The notes under the pieces: model-generated | Told to the model about the DNA's origin: nothing | Database searches by the model: none | Seen by the model: the letters and a program-made list of their open reading frames with translations, nothing else | Part shown: positions 11,901 to 24,890 of the stretch, piece by piece | Layout: the number at the start of each line of letters is the position of its first letter | Numbering within the stretch: position 1 is the stretch's first letter | Assembly: GCF_025698545.1 (NCBI RefSeq) | Contig: NC_068570.1 | Span: 60,097,924-60,161,923 of the forward strand | Reading direction: 5' to 3' | From: Gossypium raimondii | Taxonomy: Eukaryota; Streptophyta; Magnoliopsida; Malvales; Malvaceae | Length of the DNA stretch: 64,000 bases | Made by a program: the position numbers and the translations under genes

Positions 11901-12835
11901 AAATATATGTATCACAAGAATCAGATTGGATAAAAGTAGAATCAAATTAATATAAAATTTAAATACAAATAAATGTTTTAATAATGAAGAAGTAAAATCA
12001 AATCGGTATAATCTACAAATAGATGAACATTTGGAATTTAATTGGGTAAAACTTTTATTAATAAAAATTTATTTATAAATAAATCATTGCAATATGTGTA
12101 AAAATAATTTAAAATATAAAAATTTATTAATATGTATATAAATTTATTAATATATGTAAAACAACTTTTTGAAAAATATTTTCAGAAATCATCAAACAAT
12201 GCAGAAAATATTTTACAGATTCAATCAAACACCAGAAAATATTTTCTAGTAAATCATTTTACAGAAAAGTAAAACATTTTCCAGAAATCATTTTACGGAA
12301 AACATTTTACTGCCAATCAAACAGACCCTAAGACCGAGAATTAATCAATATAACAGTTCGAACAATGGGGTTGAACTGATTGACTCAAAAACTACTTGAA
12401 ATTAGTAAAAATTGAAAACCAAGACAAAAATCGACAATTGAACAAGTTCAACCGGTTTAATAATTTATATATATATTTATGAATATTTAATTATTTATTT
12501 AATTATTGTTGGTTTGCGTTTGAACCAATCAAACTAGTCGAATTAGGAATCAGTAGTTTGACCTGTTCAACCATTGGTCTAATTATTAAAACATTGGATG
12601 TGATACTTTCAGATCGTGCCACATTAACACCTAAAAATTTATATAAACTTTTAAATCTTCAAGTAATGATTTGACATAATCTCAGAGTGTCACGTAATTA
12701 AACTTTTATAATTTTCAAGTTCAGGGATACAAATGGACCTAATTACCATGTTCAAGTGCTAAAGTGAAAAAAAAAATGCACAATTACCAAAGTGAACCCA
12801 GTTGCCAAGTTTAAAAATAAAAAAAACATATTATC
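8955..12835. mobile_element. Old inverted-repeat element split by a younger insertion
   Basis: The left arm (about 8990-9130; AAAGTTCGCAACTAGATGCA, CACTTTGG, CATTTTGGTCC) is matched in reverse complement by a right arm at about 12690-12815 (CAAAGTGAACCCAGTTGCC). The PIF-like element 9145-12328 lies between them. Another small inverted-repeat piece sits at about 12333-12597. Confidence 0.5.
9145..12328. mobile_element. PIF/Harbinger-like non-autonomous DNA transposon
   Basis: Termini are GTCTGTGTTTGATAGGG on the left and, in reverse complement, GGGTCTGTTTGATTGGCAG on the right. TAA flanks both sides (9142-9144 and 12329-12331), the TSD size of PIF/Harbinger elements. Subterminal regions repeat GGAAAATATTTTC and TTTTACGGAAAA-type motifs. 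The 3.18 kb interior holds no transposase I can recognise. It does hold exon-like islands at about 9380-9428, 9879-9926 and 11429-11520 with plausible splice sites, suggesting captured host sequence. Confidence 0.7.
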
Positions 12836-14811
12836 CTTTTTATTTTTTAAGAACTTAGTTATTATTTTATTTTTCGAATTTAGATCCATTATTACCATCA
12901 TTTAATTTTTATATATTATAGTACAAAAATCTATGTAGTATTTTATCATCTATAGGCGACGGAATAGAAAATGTCATACAAGAATGATTTTAGTAGCCCA
13001 ATAATTTATATGAAAATTTTCAGTATAATTCAATCATCATTGTGTAACCTTTTGAAGTTAAGTGACTAAAATATAAAATTATAAATAGTTTAGTGACTTT
13101 AGGTTTAATTTAACCTTCGGATAAAGAATCTAATTTAATAATAATAATAATAATAATAATAGAAAAGGTATCTAGAATTTAAAGCCTGTTCTGTCCCTAA
13201 GGACAAGACAGTTTAATTTAAATTCAAAAATATTTTGAAAATGATTTTTCATGTTTATCCTTTTCCCTTAACTTTTTTTTTTCCCTTTAATTTCAAAAAT
13301 TAGATACCTACCTGCAACGCTACTCGAAGTTACATTCCTACCCCTTACTCCACCTTGGCCTTTGCTCTTATAGAAACAAAATACAAGAAGGTCAGTCTTG
13401 TCATTCCAACTCAGTTTAAAGCGGGGGAAACATAAAAAGGAAGGAAGCACCATTGTGTAAGTACAATTCTACCCCCAACAGCAACCTTTCTCTCAAATAA
13501 ATTTAATATATTTGTATTTTCTATTTATAAAGAATATGAATTGTATAATTCATTAATAATTCTATATTATATAATAAATTTTAAGGTTAAATTAGCCTAA
13601 TATATCGGAAAAAAGTTAATTGGTAAAATAGGCCGCTTTTTTTTTTTTAATACGTCCACTGGACACATTTTCTTTGTAATTGTCGGAAAATAATAGTAGT
13701 TGGATGAACTTTTCATACACTATCTCTAAAATTGACCTATTTCGCTAACTCTTGAAAAAAAAGGCCTATCTGACAAATTTAAAAAACTGATATTTTTAGC
13801 TTATTTAGCCAAATTTTAAAATATTCATATATGTGTTTTTAGGGTTAATTATAGAAAATTAATTGATTATTCAACTTCAAAAATATTATAATTTAATTTT
13901 AAAGTATTAATATCGTATCAATTAAATATTTAATTATATTAAATGAATGCCGCTTTAAATCACTAGTGTAACATTTTAAAAATGTAATTGTGAACACAAG
14001 CATACCTACTGTATGGATAACTTTAGTCTGTCATGTTAAAGTAAAAAGATTGTACCATTAAAATTTAAGAATACTTCCTTTCTTTTCTTTTTCCTTGACA
14101 ACTCAAATTCGAGATATTCATGCGATAGATACATATGTGTTTGCAATTTGACTCGTAATTTAAATATGCGTCATACCAAATTTGAGTTGTATTTTAAAGC
14201 TCAAGCTAATGGTGAGGTTGAAGGAAGAACATGGTTGACACAGTACTGATATATGGTAAAATTAACAGTTTCATCTATACTAATCATAAATAGTTAACTG
14301 GATTGGTGTTATGAGTTGACTCTATATTTATTTTTTATGCAATAAAATAATGTCTCGCTTTTTTACATATGATTTAAATTTTAAAATAATAAAATAGTTT
14401 TTAGAATTTCTTTTCACCCATGATGACAAATTTAATTTCAAAATTAGGTACATTTTTTTAATGATCTCATTATAAGTTATAGTCATATCAGTTATTTTGG
14501 ACACGATACCTAAAATCACTCATAGCCCATCTTTAACCCATAAATAAGGGATAATGTGCATTAATACACTCGAACTCAGTTTCTCCTGCATTGGCAATAA
14601 TATTTATACTAATCGAACTAAGACTCAATCATATAGCTTTCGCCTAGTTTTCAATTAACCATACGAGTAAAAATTTATTTTAGAATATCATTAATTCAAG
14701 TTTATGAAAATCTTTTAATAATTTGTCGATTTAAGTTTAATTATTAAAAAAAATCAAGAAATTAATTTCAAAATGTGCAAATACTAGAATCACTTCGTAC
14801 GTTTAAAATAA
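12836..14811. other. AT-rich intergenic DNA, no gene seen
   Basis: Contains an (AAT)n run near 13138-13160 and scattered repeat remnants. No splice-supported coding region was found. Confidence 0.4.
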
Positions 14812-15325
14812 GGGTAAATTGCGTCTAATGTAATTGAACTATTTAAAACTTTATATTTTAGTCATTTAACTTCAAAAAGTTACAAAATTTCCACTAAATT
14901 GTTTAAAATTTATCATTTAAATCACTGGATTATTAAAATTACCATTATATGGCCTTCTCCAATCGAAAGGGTAAACTTCCCATTCTCTTTTACAACTTAG
15001 TTTTTTTTTTCATGAAACAACTTTTAACGTTATGAATCTATGAACCAAAATTCGAATATATTTCTTCTCCGATCTCTAACACCAACCATCAGATCAACTT
15101 GGATCTAAAGTATATTCTTCCACTCATCGATGGGTACTATTCCATTGTATTGATCGTTGAATCGTGGCTCGAAGATTTCCAGCTAGACTTTAAAAAATAC
15201 TTAACAATCTAACGACTTAAATGAAGACATTCAAATAATATAATAACTATTTTATAACATTTTAAAGTTAAGTGACCAAAATGTAAACTTATTAATAGTT
15301 CAATGGCATTGAATGTAATTTACCC
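14812..15325. repeat. MITE, GGGTAAATT family
   Basis: Starts GGGTAAATTGCGTC and ends ATGTAATTTACCC. Internal blocks AACTTGGATCTAAAGTATA and CATCGATGGGTACTA are shared with copies at 47330, 50640, 62562 and 63333. Confidence 0.7.
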
Positions 15326-15420
15326 GTCTTAACACTTCAAAGCGTCTATCATGAAGGGCAGGAGCGTCTTTTGGTATAAATTTAAACAAAAAGTAGATAA
15401 AGAGGGAGATTTTGGTCATT

Positions 15421-15510
15421 TTAATAAATATAAAGAGAGAGAGAATAGAGAAAGACAGAGCAGTTGGAGAGAGATAGAGACAAACAGAGAAGAGAGAAAC
15501 GTTTGTTTGT
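15421..15510 (+). promoter_or_regulatory. TATA-like element and GA-rich leader of the SWIB gene
   Basis: An ATAAATATAAAG stretch at 15424-15435 is followed by a purine tract of repeated GAGAGA to about 15503, then the ATG about 75 bp further on. GAGA tracts in plant 5' leaders are common and can bind BPC-type proteins. The start site itself is inferred. Confidence 0.45.
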
Positions 15511-15576
15511 CTTGTTTTTTTTTTTGGTTGGTTTGGTCGCAGTTAAAAAGGTTGTGTCATTATATGAAAGAAAACC

Positions 15577-17546
15577 ATGGTGTCGGACCAAGAAATAGCA
15601 AGAGGTGTGGAGAACTTACTCCGGCAATCGGACCCTAGCGTCGCCACCAACTTAAACGGCGTCGTTCAACAGCTTGAAGCCAAGTTAGGTCTTGACCTTT
15701 CTCATAAAGCTGGTTTCATTAGGGACCAGATCAACCTCCTCCTCAGTCCACCACAAACCCAAGCTCAGCCACCTCCAAAGGACCATTTTAACCTCCAACA
15801 CCACCCTCAATTCACTTCCCATCATCATCATCCCCAATTTCCTCCCCATTTTGCCCTTCAACATCACTCACAATTTCCTTCTCATGAACTCAACTTCCGT
15901 CAACCGCATCCTCCTCTCACAGCTCAACCACCGCCGCAGCTTCAGCCACAATTGCAGCGGCACCACCCCCATCACCGTCAGCACCATCACCACCAGCAGC
16001 AACCTCAACAGCTTCAGCAGCCCCAGCCGGTTGCCTCCAAAGCCGAAGTTTTCACTCAAAATGCCGCTACCATTGCCACTACCGAAGTCCCTAAAGAAAG
16101 GTTTACCGCCTTTTTCTCAATGCTTCGTCCTATTTTTCGGTTTTGCGTGTGGGGTTATGTAAAAAATAGGTTGATTTTTTAGGGTCTATTAATTAGGATT
16201 TTGGGGTTTTTGTTTTGTTTTTACAAAAAGGTTAGCCTTTTTTTGTAAGTTTTGTGCTACTGAATTTGGGTTTTCCTTCTCAAGAGTTTAGGATTGTTAG
16301 TGTAATTCCCCCCTTTTTAGGGATTTAGGGTTTATATTACCATGAAGGTAATGAGAAAATTCCAAAATATTTTTACCAATTTTACCCGTTCATAGTACTG
16401 ATTTGGTGCACATTAGGGTTTATATTAGCTGAATATCCTGGTTTGTTGTTGGTTATGTTTCTTCAGGAATGTCGATGAAGCTTAATCGGTAGCTAACGTA
16501 TTCGTCTTTCTTTTCGATATTGTTATCGCAGTGCTCCGGTTGGACCTAAAAGAAGAGGTGGATCAGGGGGTTTGAACAAAGTGTGTAGTGTTTCACCAGC
16601 ACTTCAAGCCATTGTCGGCGAGCCAGCTTTGCCTAGGACTGAGGTTGATTTCTCCAAATTTATTACAGTATTTAGTTTTAATGTCTGAATGTTGCTATTC
16701 TTACATGCATCTGTTTGATTTAGATTGTCAAGCAGCTATGGGCATATATAAGGAAAAACAGCCTGCAAGATCCGAGTAACAAGAGAAAGATCATTTGCGA
16801 TGATGCCTTACGTGTGGTGTTTGAGACAGACTGCACTGATATGTTCAAGATGAACAAGCTGCTGGCAAAACATATTACCCCCCTCGATCCTTCAAGTATG
16901 TTTCGATATCTGCAATATGTTTTTGTTCTATGACGAGTCGGTTAATAATTTTGCTAATCTTTGCAGAGGAATCGAGTCAAACTAGAAAAGGGAAGGTAAA
17001 AGTCGAGTCCACCACTGAAGGTGTTGAACCAGGGCCCAAACCTGTAATATTATCCGAGGCGCTTGCCAAGTTTTTGGGTACTGGAGGAAGAGAAATGCTA
17101 GCAACCGAGGCAGAAAATCGTGTTTGGGAGTACATAAAGGTTAATCGTTTGGAGGTATGTGGCTTGTACTTAAGTTTGTGCATCTCTTGATTAGTTATCG
17201 TGGCCGTGATTGAGGGTAAAATTCCCATGGAAGATCCTATATTAGGGGTCAGGTTGCATTTTGCCCCCTTTACTCAAAAAATGAGCCAGTTAGTCCCGAT
17301 ATGTTAGATCAAAAAGCAAACTGGTCCTTTTTGTTAAAACTTCTCATCCGTTAAAAACTGACTGTACTTCTACCCGAGATTGATTTTTTTTCTTCTCATG
17401 TTTCAACTGCATATTTATAGGATCCGTCGAATTCAATGGTGGTACTGTGTGATGCCAATCTTCGTGAACTTCTTGGATGCGAAAGCATATCAGTGATGGG
17501 CGTACGGGAGACGCTACTACGACATCATTTATTTAAGCAGTCTTAA
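15577..17546 (+). CDS. DEK_C and double SWIB/MDM2 domain protein
   Basis: Five exons: 15577-16100, 16532-16643, 16724-16895, 16967-17154 and 17421-17546, totalling 1122 nt, 373 residues. All junctions keep frame (for example KES-APVG and RLE-DPSN). Residues 1-58 form a DEK_C-like helical domain (VSDQEIARGVENLLR). Residues 65-165 are a low-complexity His/Gln/Pro tract. Two SWIB domains follow: one near residues 188-265 (LWAYIRKNSLQDP, KRKIICDDALR) and one at the C-terminus (VWEYIKVNRLEDP, LCDANLRELLG). This matches the plant BAF60b/UAF30-like group, which I associate with At4g22360. By family it should be a nuclear chromatin or transcription cofactor. The ATG is preceded by AAACC and by a GA-rich leader. 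The protein ends RHHLFKQS. Confidence 0.93.
17217..17385. repeat. MITE half-copy in intron 4 of the SWIB gene
   Basis: The left half of the CCATGGAGG family (CCCATGGAAGATCC, then AAATGAGCCAGTTAGTCCC and GTTAAAAACTGAC) lies between exons 4 and 5 and leaves both splice sites intact. Confidence 0.55.
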
Positions 17547-18276
17547 GATCTCTGATATATATCTGCTAGTATTAACTGGTTAGTATCAACGCTCGAATAA
17601 GTTCATTATCATAGAATGCGATGCAAGCCCTTTTAATATCGTTCTGCCATTAATTCCCGAACTTGTTTCTCGCAGGTAGAACAAATAGTGACGGCCCTTT
17701 TCTCTTTTGTACGCGGTTCTTTTGTTATGTTGGTTCTTTTTGTGCATTCGAGTTCTTTAGATTCGAAAGCTTTAAAGCTAGTTTGCTTGTGTATGGTCGA
17801 AATGAAAATGTAGGATGGGGCTTATGATGGCAAGGATATTTTGTAGTTATGCCGTTAGCCCCGGAACCATCTAGGTGTACTTGTTTATTTTGTCATAGGA
17901 CCGTCTTTTCCGATGCTAACCTCAAAACTAAACTGAAGTTGAAATGGAAATACAAGCTGGTTTAACTTATTACAATGACTGTATTCTGTATATGCATCCA
18001 GTTACATAGTTTCTAAGTGTTGGCTCTAAATTCAACTTGCTTTGTGTTTTTCTTTTTGGTGGCTGCAAGTTCACCAATTTAGGCAAAGACTATATATGCA
18101 GGATATTTCATCAGCTGTCAATATAGGCAAGGACTATAATATAAATATTAGAAAACTATCAAAAGAAAATTTTTTAGTGGAGCTGATATTAATTTGTATA
18201 TTTTATGAGAGTTAAAATGCAATGGTACCATTGTATTAACTTATATTTTATGATTTTCAAAAGAATTAAATTAAAA

Positions 18277-18307
<31 letters not shown>

Positions 18308-18733
18308 GCTATATAATAACTTAAAATTTTATAAAATATTTGGGCTTTAAAAATAATAATTTTTCATTTTAAGGAAGTTAGGGTCACTTTGCCTTTGGAT
18401 GGTAAATTTATCGAGTTTAATATTTTATTTAAATCCTCTTAAATTTTAAACTTCGTGGATCAGTTCTAATGGAGTAATCAAATGAAATCTTTAAGCTTGA
18501 TTTTGGCTCAAAATAAACTTGAATTATTCAAGTTCAGTTTGAATAGTTTTGTTTAGGGTAAATTATATCTCTAGTCACTGAATTATTAGTAAATTTATGT
18601 TTTGTCACTTAACTTTAAAAATTATAAAATGATCATTTAATTATTTAAAAGTTTTCATATAGGTCACTAAACTATTTGCAATTTTTGTTGAAGTCACCAA
18701 GTAGCTAAGGTTTTGTTTTGTTTTTTAATCCGT
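17547..18733. other. SWIB gene 3' region and repeat remnants
   Basis: About the first 500 bp is less AT-rich and probably 3'UTR. A (TA)n run lies near 18281-18298. A half-copy of the GGGTAAATT MITE starts at about 18556 (AGGGTAAATTATATC, TTGTCACTTAAC). No further gene is seen. Confidence 0.45.
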
Positions 18734-19808
18734 TCTCTCAATTTTGAGTTTGAGTAAATTGGCCCTTTTCAAAAAAAAAAAAAAGAGCAATTTAGTTCTT
18801 GTCAATTTTAAAATTAGTGATTAAGGACAATTAATAACAACATTACTATTTTTGATCCATTTTACATAATATTGATTGATATAATAACAAATTTGGCTTT
18901 CAGATTTACATATTTTGTTAATTTAGTCTGATTCTAGCAAATTAAACTAATTTAGCTCACAATATTTACACATTTTGTCAAATCAATCTTGATTTGAAAA
19001 AAATTATAGAAAATCTAAGAAATTTAAAAGAATATATAAAATTAATTTAAACTCCATAAAATATCTATGACGTATTAAAGGACCAATCATATTGTGCCAT
19101 GTGTAATAAAAATATTTAATTTAATTTAAATTCTATTTTATTTTCTTTTAATTTTTATTAATTAAAAATTTTAATAAATTTAAATAATTAGTTAACCTTT
19201 TCAATTTTATTTCTTTATTTTTAATCTTTCTTCTTCTTATTCTTCTCCTAGCTTCATCACCATCGTCATTCACCATTATCACAGCGGAACTCCATTCAAG
19301 CAACCACTGCCATCGCCACTCAAGCTCCAACCCAACGTCATTCACACGCCTCCACCATCGCTATTTTATCATTTGGTGGAGGTGTGTGAACGACACTGGG
19401 TGGATCGACAACGGCCTAAATGGAGTTTGACATTGGTGATTGTGATAAAGCTAGGAGGAGGAGGAAAGAAGAAAGATTAAAAGGAAAGAAATAAAATGAA
19501 AAGGTTAATTAATTAATTAAATTTATTTATTTTTTAAATAATAAAAAAATAAAAGAAAGAAAAAATTAAATAAAATATATTTAACACATATGGCACAATA
19601 TGATTTGGCAACTTTAATACGTTATATATATTTGACAGCTAAATTAGTTTAATTTGTTAGAATCAAGACTAAATTAATAAAATATGTAAAAGTTGAGGGC
19701 AAATTTATTATTACACCAATTAATATTATGTAGTTCATTTCCAAAATTAACAGAGGTTAAATTACTCTTGAGAGGGACTGATTTGCTCAAACTCGAAACT
19801 GAGAGGAT
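18734..19808. repeat. 1.07 kb fold-back inverted repeat
   Basis: Two arms of about 520 bp face each other around a short centre near 19370. The outer ends are CTCTCAATTTTGAGTTTGAG on the left and CTCAAACTCGAAACTGAGAG on the right. The inner ends are CACACGCCTCCACC and GGTGGAGGTGTGTG. Pairing runs nearly the full length, including the CCTAGCTTCATCACC/GTGATAAAGCTAGG pair. It would form a long RNA hairpin if transcribed. No coding region is seen. Confidence 0.75.
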
Positions 19809-19943
19809 CTGAAGAGGTAATGTAGAATAAAATAGAAATTAAACTATTACAAGAGTATCAAAAGAATAAGTCTCTACTTCTAAATTCTCTCTGAAAATCT
19901 CATACATACATAAATAATAACACTAACAGCAGAGGGTCCAACA

Positions 19944-22602
19944 TCATGCCTGCTGTGTCCTAACACCATGGCCGTACACCCCATTTCCTTCACCACCATT
20001 AACGCCGCCATACGGCAGTTTCCCTTCACTTTCCGACCTTTTCCTCCTCACTGCGACGAACCATGTGTAAGCTTCCAACAAGACAGCAGTAGATGCCAAA
20101 GCCACGATGACACCAATGTAAGCATGCTTCCATTTCTTCTCAGGTTCCAATATGTCGAATCCTTTGAATATGTTGACCACACTGAGGATTATCACTGTGT
20201 ATCCCACCAAATGATGATATATATTCCAGTACAATCTGTATTTATGCTCTGGTTTTGGCCTTACAAGCAATGCAAATACCTAAAAAAATTATCAGGAGTG
20301 AATTAAAAAAAATTATTTTTAGAGGACTAAAGTATAATTTTATCATAAATTAATCATTTTTTGTAGGAAACTAAAATAGCAAATCTCCATTTGGAGGGTC
20401 AAGCAATAGATTAAGAGTAAGGGTCAACATTCAATCGAATCGAGTCAAATTGTGAAAAAATTTCGACTTAATTGTATTGACAAGTCCAATTTTATCATCA
20501 TAACTAGACTAAAAAAAATTTCAAGTTGAGTCAAGTCGAATAAATTTGTTCGAGTTAAATTTAAGAAAAATTAAATTGGATATATTGAAATCTTGCTAGC
20601 ATATATATTTAATTTTTTAATAAATTTATTTTTTGAGTTTATAAATATTATAAATTTTGGAGAACAATATTTTATAAATATTTTTTGAGAAGGACTAATT
20701 TGCACATTTTCAAAACTGTTATCCAAGGGTATTTACATCAATTTGTTATTAGAGTTATTCGAATTATTCAAGTGATAGAATTCACCTCAACTCAAACTAG
20801 AAAAACCGAATTACTTATGCGAGTTGATTCGAATAACTAGATTCAACTAACTCGAAATTCATCAAAAAAATTAATTTTTTCAAATCGAATTAAATTTTGC
20901 TCACCACTATATATATGTGTTTACCTGAAGTGTTCCGAGGCTGAAAAGGATAATCCCAATGGTTCTATGAGCATCAAATTGAATACCAACGGATTCGCTA
21001 CCGAGTTTAAGACCGGTACCCCAACCAGCAACCCCAACGACGTAAGCCGAGAATTGACACAAAACATGGAGATAAAACCAAGCTGGATCAGCAGATTTGA
21101 ATACCTTCAAGTACCTTGCTATTATAGCACCCATAGGCATCAATATACCCCAACTCACTGTGTTCAACACTCCATGTATCTGTAATATTTTGATCATGTT
21201 TACAATTTGAAAAAAGGCATATATCAGATGGAGTTCTCAATATTTACAATTTTTTTTATTAATTTGACTTTTATTATTATTTTAGTTAATTTTGACCTTC
21301 ATTTATAAAAAAGAAATATTCGAATAATATTTTTAAAATAAATATAGACTAAAATATTAATTTTAATAAGGTTGGTATGACAATTATGTGGCAGTCCACT
21401 TATATATCGTCTTGACATGACACAAATGATCTTATGTGTTATGTCAAAAAATAAATTAAAAATTATAAAATAATAAAAATTCAAAATTTAAAAAATTATA
21501 AAAACTCATAATTTTTTAAAAACATAGCATGAAGTAAATGTGAATGGTTATGTGGGCTACTATATTTAAAATTTGGGTAAACTACAATATAGGTTACCCA
21601 ACTATGAAAAGTTACAAAATAGTCATCTAACTATTCAATTTTGTCCTTTTAAATCACCAACGGCTAACGTAAAAATGAAAACACCTAAAGATATAATATT
21701 GCTATGCGATAAAAAATAAAATTAGATAGTGGAGTGACCATTTTGTAATTTTTAATAGTTTGGATGATCAATAAAAAAAAGAAAGAAAGAGGTGACTACT
21801 AATGTAGTTTACACTTAAAAATTTAAAGTTTTAACCGGTATTTTAGTTAGAAAACAACAATTCAACTCCTTTTAAAAAGTTGAGGTGAAATTTAGCTCAA
21901 AAAATTAAAGACTAAATTGATAAAAGATATAAATGTTGATGACTAAAATTGAGAAAAAAATTAAAGCCATTCACTTACGTTTCTCTTTTTAAGCTTTGAA
22001 CCACCACCATTACTTGTTCCAGCCTCACCAGAAACCAAATTCAAAGTACCCATGGATTGAACATTAGCACCAGAAGTAACATGCATTTGTGGGATATTTC
22101 CATTAAGGCCCCCTTCTTGCCAAACTTGATTCAACATGGTACCATTGTTCGAAAGACCCAAAGTCGCAAATATAATAATCTCATCGTTTTCATAACTTGC
22201 AGACAGATCAGACACATTGAAACTCAACTCACCTTCTTGCAACTGTGTTTGGTACTGTGTAATAGGCGATGTATAAACCCTCATAGTACCATTTGTTTGT
22301 TGATAAGCAACAAGTGCTTGTGACCCGACCATACCTGTTGATGTCGGGTTTATAGCCCATGCAACCCATCTAGATGATCCGATTCCACTATGCCTGTATG
22401 CTATTTCGAGCTTGCTTGATGAAGTATCATAGTTGAAATGAAGAAATGAGTTCAAAACAGGAAGATCAGAACATGTTTTGAAGACACGATTGTTGGGAAA
22501 TGAATGCTTGGCACAGTTTTGGCCGTAGGATGATGATAAAAGGAAGCATGTAATGAGAGAAAGTGATAAAGTGAGCTTTAGGGTTAGTCGTCGTCCTCGC
22601 AT
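19944..22602 (-). CDS. DOMON and cytochrome b561 domain protein (CYBDOM, AIR12-like)
   Basis: Three exons on the minus strand (22602-21979, 21179-20925, 20279-19944) sum to 1215 nt, 404 residues, the usual CYBDOM size. The N-terminus is a signal peptide ([18 protein letters not shown]). An AIR12-like DOMON domain follows at about 45-175 ([21 protein letters not shown]). The cytochrome b561 core comes next, with histidines that would bind two hemes: [29 protein letters not shown] and YHHLVGYTV. The family sits in the plasma membrane and passes electrons from cytosolic ascorbate to apoplastic acceptors. I recall At4g17280 as the closest Arabidopsis relative. The basic tail (AVRRKRSE) fits a cytosolic end. 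Intron 2 (20924-20280) is repeat-filled. Confidence 0.94.
20420..20910. repeat. AT-rich inverted-repeat remnant in CYBDOM intron 2
   Basis: Arms rich in TCGAA and TTCGAGT motifs face each other (near 20425-20560 and 20750-20900) around an AT-rich centre, as in a degenerate MITE. No clean target duplication was seen. Confidence 0.4.
21574..21815. repeat. Short MITE in CYBDOM intron 1
   Basis: Starts GGGTAAACTACAATATAGG and ends ACTAATGTAGTTTACAC. The arms carry AGTTACAAAATAGTCA and GACCATTTTGTAATTTTT. It is about 240 bp and related to the larger GGGTAAATT family. Confidence 0.55.
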
Positions 22603-24890
22603 GGTGATACAATGGGGAAATATTTTGGTTCTGATATATGATGTGAAAGTCTTTTCTTTGTGTTAATGGTGTTTCTCCAACAGGAATGGGGGGTGTTAAT
22701 ATAAGAGGGAGGGTATGTCGGTCGATGAACATGAATGAACGAGAAATTATATATATTGGGTTCTAGTTTCCTTGGAACATCTGTTTTCACTCTTACCAAA
22801 CTTCCAACAACAATTATATGTTTTGGGATAAACTAATAATTAGTCCTTAAATTTAGTAAATTTTTTTAATTTAGTCCCTAAATTTGGATTTTTTTTAGGT
22901 GTGAAGACGTGACACTTTATTAAAGTATCATTTCGTCACTTAAAAATTTTAAAGATGATATAAAAACTAAAATTACAATTATATATACAAAGAAACGCGA
23001 TACAATCTCAAAGTGTCGTAGTATCACACGTTAATAGAATCTAAATTTAGGGACCAAATTGAGAAAAGCTATCAAGTTTTGAGACTAACATGGACCAAAA
23101 AAATGTCAAATTCAAAAACTAAATGTTATTTTATTTTAGGATAAATATAAAACTATACATGAATTTTAATTTTGTGCGATTTTATACAAGAAATTTTGAT
23201 TTGATTCGATTTTAAAAATTAATAACAATATTATTGAATTAACACTATTTTACATTAGATATCACGTACGAAACAATTATATTAATTCAATATGCAAATA
23301 AATGTAATATGTTTATTTTTTTTATATATGTACCAACCTTTAAATAGGAGGATAATATACTTTAATTCACTCGAACTCACGTCTTTCTATGCTGACAACA
23401 ATATCAATGTTAGTCGAGTTAAAATCCAATCATATTTTAGTGCCTAATACTTTTATTATTAAAACCCAAAGTAGGTGGGTGGAGGGTTTAATTAATGGTT
23501 AAAGGGAAAAGGTGTGTTGAAACATTTGGACTGTATCTAAAACGAGTCAAAAGCATTTTGCAGGCTTTTTGTTGGCGGTGGGTTAGGTATTCTAAGGTTC
23601 TAGAGATGCTTTTTTGGGTTGGGTGTCAAAACGACCCTAACCAAACCTCACCGGCTCACCTGCACCACCACATCGTGGCACCACATGGCCATGCCATCAG
23701 CCAGCTACTTCGGTCAACGTAGGTCGAGTGGGACACCCACTCCAACACCCCAACCTTTTCTCTTATTTCATTCAATCTCTTTGTTAAACCAATTCAGAAT
23801 TCAGTAGTTAAACCACAAAACTTGACACTACGTGATAATTCCTCTTTAGAACATATTACAACTATTCATGAGTCGAGTTACTCGTATAAATTTAAAAGTC
23901 TGTTTAAAATTTGAGAGAATTTGAAAAATAGTTTAAGCCCGTTTAAAATACGGATATCCTCTTCCAGAAATTTCCGTAGGAGGATCCAGGAAAACGCGTA
24001 GAAGTCCAAGAACGCCCTTTGCCTCCTTTACAGTACAATCTGCAATTTTATTGTCGTCTCTCAAAAGATGCAGGAATTTCACCTACCATTGTTTAAACAC
24101 CCACCATGCATGAATCATTCGTAGTTGCTTGGATTTCCAGAACGTGAAGAAACCCATCAACTTTACCTCAACTCTTAATGCTTGTAATTAAACTAAAAGA
24201 AACTAGATTTGGAAGTTGATGAGATTGTGACTAACACAAACAATCTAAGGGGTCCATTTGTTGTTTACTAAAAAAGAGGTGACCAAAATTTGATGATTCA
24301 TTGCATATATTTGCATTGGTGTTGGGTGTTTGTGCTTTTGACCTAATGAGATGAGTTGAATGGCTTTTCGTAGCAACCTTGTACACCCCAACATCCATTG
24401 ATTGTAACCCTTCAACCACCCTTGTAATTTTTTATAATCTTTGGTTTGCTTGAATGGGTGCTTAGGTCAACGATTCCATTCTTCCCATAGAAGTTTACTA
24501 TTTAGAGTTCGGGATTTAAACTTTACTGGCGGTAAAATTTCATTTTATTTTTGCTAGGTGATTGTGTACCACACACATAGTCCAATTTGACGACGTGTTT
24601 TCATTTCGTAAACTTCACGCGGTTCTTGATGGAGTCAAGAGATAAAACTTCGACCTCAAATTTTATCGAATATGTTGAGAAGTTTATATATCATGGATGT
24701 ATGACACTTTAAAGATTTTTCTTAAAGAAAGCAAAAAAATCTATAAAAAACATAAATAATTATTACAACATATCATATCATGTCATGCATTTGCTAGGAG
24801 TCTTAGCATTTCTATTCATTTGCATTCCATGAGGTAAATATTTCTCATAGACATGTCTAACGCTCACATTTTGGATCAAGAGAACTGATG
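22603..24890. other. Intergenic region between CYBDOM and an unassigned ORF
   Basis: Includes the CYBDOM promoter (22603 to about 22760) and an inverted-repeat remnant at about 22838-23100 (AATTAGTCCTTAAATTTAG against TAAATTTAGGGACCAAATT). A GC-richer patch at about 23570-23760 does not resolve into a gene. Confidence 0.4.

Noticed and set aside
15685-16162. Long antisense and shifted frames in SWIB exon 1
   Set aside because: They arise from the His/Gln/Pro-rich low-complexity tract of the true frame.
22057-22799. Open frames on both strands around CYBDOM exon 1
   Set aside because: They are shadows of the real exon or leader sequence in other frames and lack family motifs.
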